NCBI GenBank assembly: GCA_036823195.1
Contig: DAISGI010000016.1
Span: 1 to 53,044, forward strand
From: UBA4874 sp002399435
GTDB taxonomy: Bacteria; Bacillota; Clostridia; Caldicoprobacterales; DTU083
Length of the DNA: 53,044 nucleotides
Reading direction: 5' to 3'
The number at the start of each line of letters is the position of its first letter. Position 1 is the stretch's first letter. Both the position numbers and the translations under genes were made by a program. Under the pieces are notes generated by a model, which ran no database searches, was not told the origin of the DNA, and saw only the letters and a list, made by a program, of their open reading frames with translations. Of the stretch, positions 50,536 to 53,044 are shown one piece after another.

Positions 50536-51852
50536 ATGGTTTATCCATTCAATCAATTAAACAATACTACAACGATTCTTTTAACATTATCCGTTATCCT
50601 GCTGGCCGGCTTTCTGCTCACCCGCATTACAAAGAAGGCAAAGCTTCCCAATGTTACCGGCTACATCATTGCCGGCATCGTGATCGGGCCCTATGTCCTG
50701 AAGCTGATTCCATCGGAGATGGTCGGCAAAATGGGCTTTGTCAGTGACATTGCCCTGTCTTTCATTGCGTTTGGCGTCGGACGGTTTTTTGTAAAGGAGT
50801 CCTTCAAGGAAACCGGAATCGGCATCATTGCGATTACCCTGCTGGAGTCTTTGATCCCCGGATTCCTGATCACCCTGTGCCTGCGCCTTCTGTTTCATAT
50901 GGACTGGAGCTTCAGCCTGCTTTTGGGGGCCATTGCCACAGCCACGGCGCCGGCCAGTACCATGGTCACCATTTCTCAGTACCATGCGCGGGGGCCTTTT
51001 GTCAATATCCTGCTGCAGGTTACCGCGTTTGATGACGCCGTGTGCCTGATTGCCTTCAGCATTGCTACTGCTGTGGTCAGTGCCAAGGCCGGAGCGGATC
51101 TCTCCACATGGGACATCGTTTTGCCTATCCTCTATAATATCAGTGCTCTGGTCGTCGGCTTTTTATGCGGACTGGTCTTGAGCAAGCTGATGACGCCGGA
51201 TCGAAGCGAGGACAATCGTCTGATACTGACCATCTCGCTGCTTCTCGGCATTGCAGGTCTGTGCGCCATCGTCGATGTTTCTCCCTTGCTTGCCTGTATG
51301 GTGTTTGGCACCACCTACATCAACACGACAAAGGACAAACAGCTGTATGATCAGGTGGAGAAATTTACACCGCCCATCATGTCCCTGTTCTTCGTTATAT
51401 CCGGAATGAACCTGGACATTACCTCTTTCCAAACTCTGGGAGTGATTGGAGTGGCCTATTTCATCATTCGGATCATCGGAAAATATTCGGGTGCCTATCT
51501 GGGATGCCTGGTGGCAAAGTCGCCAAAACCCGTACGGAATTATCTGGGAATGGCATTGACCCCCCAGGCTGGAGTCGCCATAGGGCTCGCCTTTCTGGGA
51601 CAGAGAATCCTGCCGGGCGCAGAAGGCAATATGCTTCTGACCATCATCCTGTCCTCATCGGTTTTGTATGAACTGATCGGACCCGCCTGCGCAAAGTTCG
51701 CACTGATCCGTTCCGGATCCATACCAAAGCAGAACCTGGAGGGTTCAAAGGGGAAAGCCGTATCCGTCAGAGAGTCCAACCCGGACGAAACAGAGGAAAC
51801 ACAGGATGGAAAAGAAACGGATCAAAGTCAGAAAGCCGTAATCAACTCATGA
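50536..51852 (+). CDS. Cation:proton antiporter (CPA2/NapA-Kef type)
   Basis: 438 residues from ATG 50536; AGGGAG is 9 bases upstream. Twelve or thirteen hydrophobic helices with VTGYIIAGIVIGPYVL near the N-terminus, the discontinuous-helix motif ATAPASTMV, the ion-binding acidic pair in TAFDDAVCLIAF and LTPQAGVAIGLA. There is no C-terminal TrkA-N domain; instead a charged tail of about 45 residues. It should exchange Na+ or K+ for protons across the membrane. The divergent LysR gene is its likely regulator. Confidence 0.9.
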   Translation: MVYPFNQLNNTTTILLTLSVILLAGFLLTRITKKAKLPNVTGYIIAGIVIGPYVLKLIPSEMVGKMGFVSDIALSFIAFGVGRFFVKESFKETGIGIIAITLLESLIPGFLITLCLRLLFHMDWSFSLLLGAIATATAPASTMVTISQYHARGPFVNILLQVTAFDDAVCLIAFSIATAVVSAKAGADLSTWDIVLPILYNISALVVGFLCGLVLSKLMTPDRSEDNRLILTISLLLGIAGLCAIVDVSPLLACMVFGTTYINTTKDKQLYDQVEKFTPPIMSLFFVISGMNLDITSFQTLGVIGVAYFIIRIIGKYSGAYLGCLVAKSPKPVRNYLGMALTPQAGVAIGLAFLGQRILPGAEGNMLLTIILSSSVLYELIGPACAKFALIRSGSIPKQNLEGSKGKAVSVRESNPDETEETQDGKETDQSQKAVINS

Positions 51853-51952
51853 ATCCTCCAATTAATTCATGAATCCTTCCTGATTCTGCAATTCGCAAAA
51901 AAAGGGCACCTTTAGGAGCGGTCAGATAGGGATTTATAATTCCTGAAAAATT

Positions 51953-51988
51953 CGGCATAGTCGTAGATTTGCGGCTATGCCGTTTTTT
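51953..51988 (+). terminator. Terminator near the end of the antiporter unit
   Basis: CGGCATAG/CTATGCCG arms around a 14-base loop, followed by six T. It sits 100 bases after the antiporter stop, and right after the 3' end of the recombinase on the other strand. Confidence 0.75.
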
Positions 51989-51991
51989 CGT

Positions 51992-53044
51992 TTAGTTTGG
52001 TAAGTCGATAGCGCCAATGCAGTTATAGAAAATTTGAATCCGCTGGGTTCTGCGGCCATCTACCTTTTCAGCCTTGAATACTATAATTTTGTCAATGAAC
52101 TCTCGGATAATCTCTGCATCCAATTCTGTAATTTCTGTGTACTTTTTAACCAGTGCCAAAAAGCGGTCGGTATTGAGGGACTGTTCATTTGCTGTATCAA
52201 TGGTATGTTTTAATTCAGTTATCTTTTCTTCCAGAGCCTTCTGCTCGGCTTCATATTCAGCCGACATCTTGTAAAAACGCTCTTCGGGAATTTTGCCCAT
52301 CACATTGTCTTCATATAGCTTTCGAATGATTTTGTCTATGTCAGCAATGCGAGTCTGTGCTTGTTCGTATTCCTTTTGACTTTGGCGGAGTTCTTTGGCA
52401 AGTTCCTTTTCTGAATTATTCATAACTATACGGATGAATTCCTGTTCATGGTCTTTGGCAAAGGAGGTTACACGCCTTAGGTCTTCTAACAAAAGCTGTT
52501 CCACTACAACATTACGTATCTGATGTGAACTGCACATACCCTTTTTCTTGCGGTAAGTAGCACAAACGAAATATTCCTTATCGTGTGTCCATCCCTTGCC
52601 TCTAACCTGATACAGCTTTGCTCCACAGTCGGCACAAAACATCATGCCAGAAAGCATTCCCATTTCACCTAATCGTGATGGTCTTCGCTTGCCATCTCTG
52701 ATTTTCTGCACTGTTTCCCAAGTCCCCTCATCAATAATTGCTTCATGGGTATTTTTGAAAACCAGCCAATCTTCTGGATTGTTCATTATCTTGACTTTGC
52801 TCTTATATGACTTTTTAGAAGTCTTGAAATTCACCGTGTGACCTAGATATTCCATTTTAGCCAGAATATCTGCTACGGTACGAGCCGACCAAGCATATGG
52901 GTTTTCAGGTGGTCTTGCTGGAGTGTTAATACCCATTTTGCGAAGATGAACCGTAGGTGTATCAATGCATCGCTTTTCAAGTTGCTTTGCTATCTGCGTG
53001 GGTCCAAAGCCAGCCATGCACAGTCGGAAAATATCTCTGACCAC
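51992..53044 (-). CDS. C-terminal part of a large serine recombinase
   Basis: 350 residues, open at the window edge. The N-terminal catalytic (resolvase) domain with its Ser is outside the window. Present are the recombinase domain (GFGPTQIAKQLEKR, WSARTVADILAKMEYLG), the zinc-ribbon region (MFCADCGAKLYQV, FVCATYRKKKGMCSSH), a coiled coil (about 205-275) and a C-terminal DUF4368-like unit (DAEIIREFIDKIIVFKAEKV). This is the TnpX/integrase-type large serine recombinase of conjugative transposons and phages. It is AT-richer than the neighbouring genes. An integrated element begins here or runs to the right of the window. Confidence 0.9.
   Translation of the reverse strand: MVRDIFRLCMAGFGPTQIAKQLEKRCIDTPTVHLRKMGINTPARPPENPYAWSARTVADILAKMEYLGHTVNFKTSKKSYKSKVKIMNNPEDWLVFKNTHEAIIDEGTWETVQKIRDGKRRPSRLGEMGMLSGMMFCADCGAKLYQVRGKGWTHDKEYFVCATYRKKKGMCSSHQIRNVVVEQLLLEDLRRVTSFAKDHEQEFIRIVMNNSEKELAKELRQSQKEYEQAQTRIADIDKIIRKLYEDNVMGKIPEERFYKMSAEYEAEQKALEEKITELKHTIDTANEQSLNTDRFLALVKKYTEITELDAEIIREFIDKIIVFKAEKVDGRRTQRIQIFYNCIGAIDLPN

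Overview
The window reads as a chromosomal segment of an anaerobic, endospore-forming member of the Clostridia (Firmicutes). The evidence is strong GGAGG-type ribosome binding sites, TTGACA/TATAAT-type promoters, a CotF-like coat protein, a YtrA-type GntR regulator, a YugP peptidase, a DegV protein, a one-iron superoxide reductase instead of a superoxide dismutase, and a CtsR-type heat-shock operator. Most of it is ordinary core sequence of balanced base composition. AT-richer, decayed patches lie at about 0-2.4 kb, 9.3-9.9 kb, 16.7-18.7 kb and 25.6-26.4 kb. The last kilobase belongs to a mobile element. No rRNA, tRNA or CRISPR array was seen.

Layout, left to right. 0-2.4 kb: a small acidic protein, a frameshifted secreted peptide and an orphan lipoprotein. 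2.4-7.7 kb: a minus-strand DNA-repair group, radC then a YhaO-like nuclease then a YhaN-like SMC/Rad50-type ATPase. 8.1-14.4 kb: single genes (heptad-repeat coiled coil, histidine phosphatase, CotF-like protein, zinc phospholipase C, OsmC, VOC protein, YyaL-like thioredoxin-domain protein). 14.7-16.8 kb: a self-contained ytrA-type operon (GntR, ABC ATPase, permease). 16.9-18.7 kb: a patch of gene remnants around an intact PHP phosphoesterase, namely a MutS-family tail and an internally deleted ABC-F gene that keeps an apparent leader peptide and attenuator. 18.7-22.5 kb: an ABC exporter whose ATPase has an abnormal N-terminus, and an SPFH/flotillin-like protein.

22.8-25.6 kb: a DUF4342 membrane protein followed by an OmpR/histidine-kinase pair. 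26-29.5 kb: a small lipoprotein, an HTH/coiled-coil protein and a large secreted CARDB-like surface protein. 29.7-34.7 kb: a glutamate-synthase-like FMN protein, YugP, tyrosyl-tRNA synthetase, superoxide reductase and an acyltransferase. 34.9-37.9 kb: a GH38 alpha-mannosidase. 38.3-41.1 kb: a conserved unknown, a 29-residue hydrophobic peptide, a membrane HD-GYP protein and a DUF5317 protein. 41.3-44.4 kb: Hsp20 with a CtsR box, a Gfo/Idh/MocA oxidoreductase, DegV and a CxxC thioredoxin-fold protein. 44.6-49.3 kb: hexokinase and a membrane-anchored MutS-like ATPase, translationally coupled, then an amidohydrolase. 49.4-51.9 kb: a divergent LysR regulator and cation/proton antiporter sharing an operator-like inverted repeat. 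The right end is the C-terminal part of a large serine recombinase.

The 100-N gap at 46548-46647 is a scaffold join: its two flanks are the same 55 bases, and removing one copy plus the Ns restores an intact hexokinase frame. The least explained items are a roughly 95-bp dispersed repeat ending in a terminator-like hairpin (7798 and 26401), the ABC-F fossil with its leader, the membrane MutS-like ATPase and the 29-residue peptide before the HD-GYP gene. I did not find a clear new defence or mobile system; the candidates above are modest.
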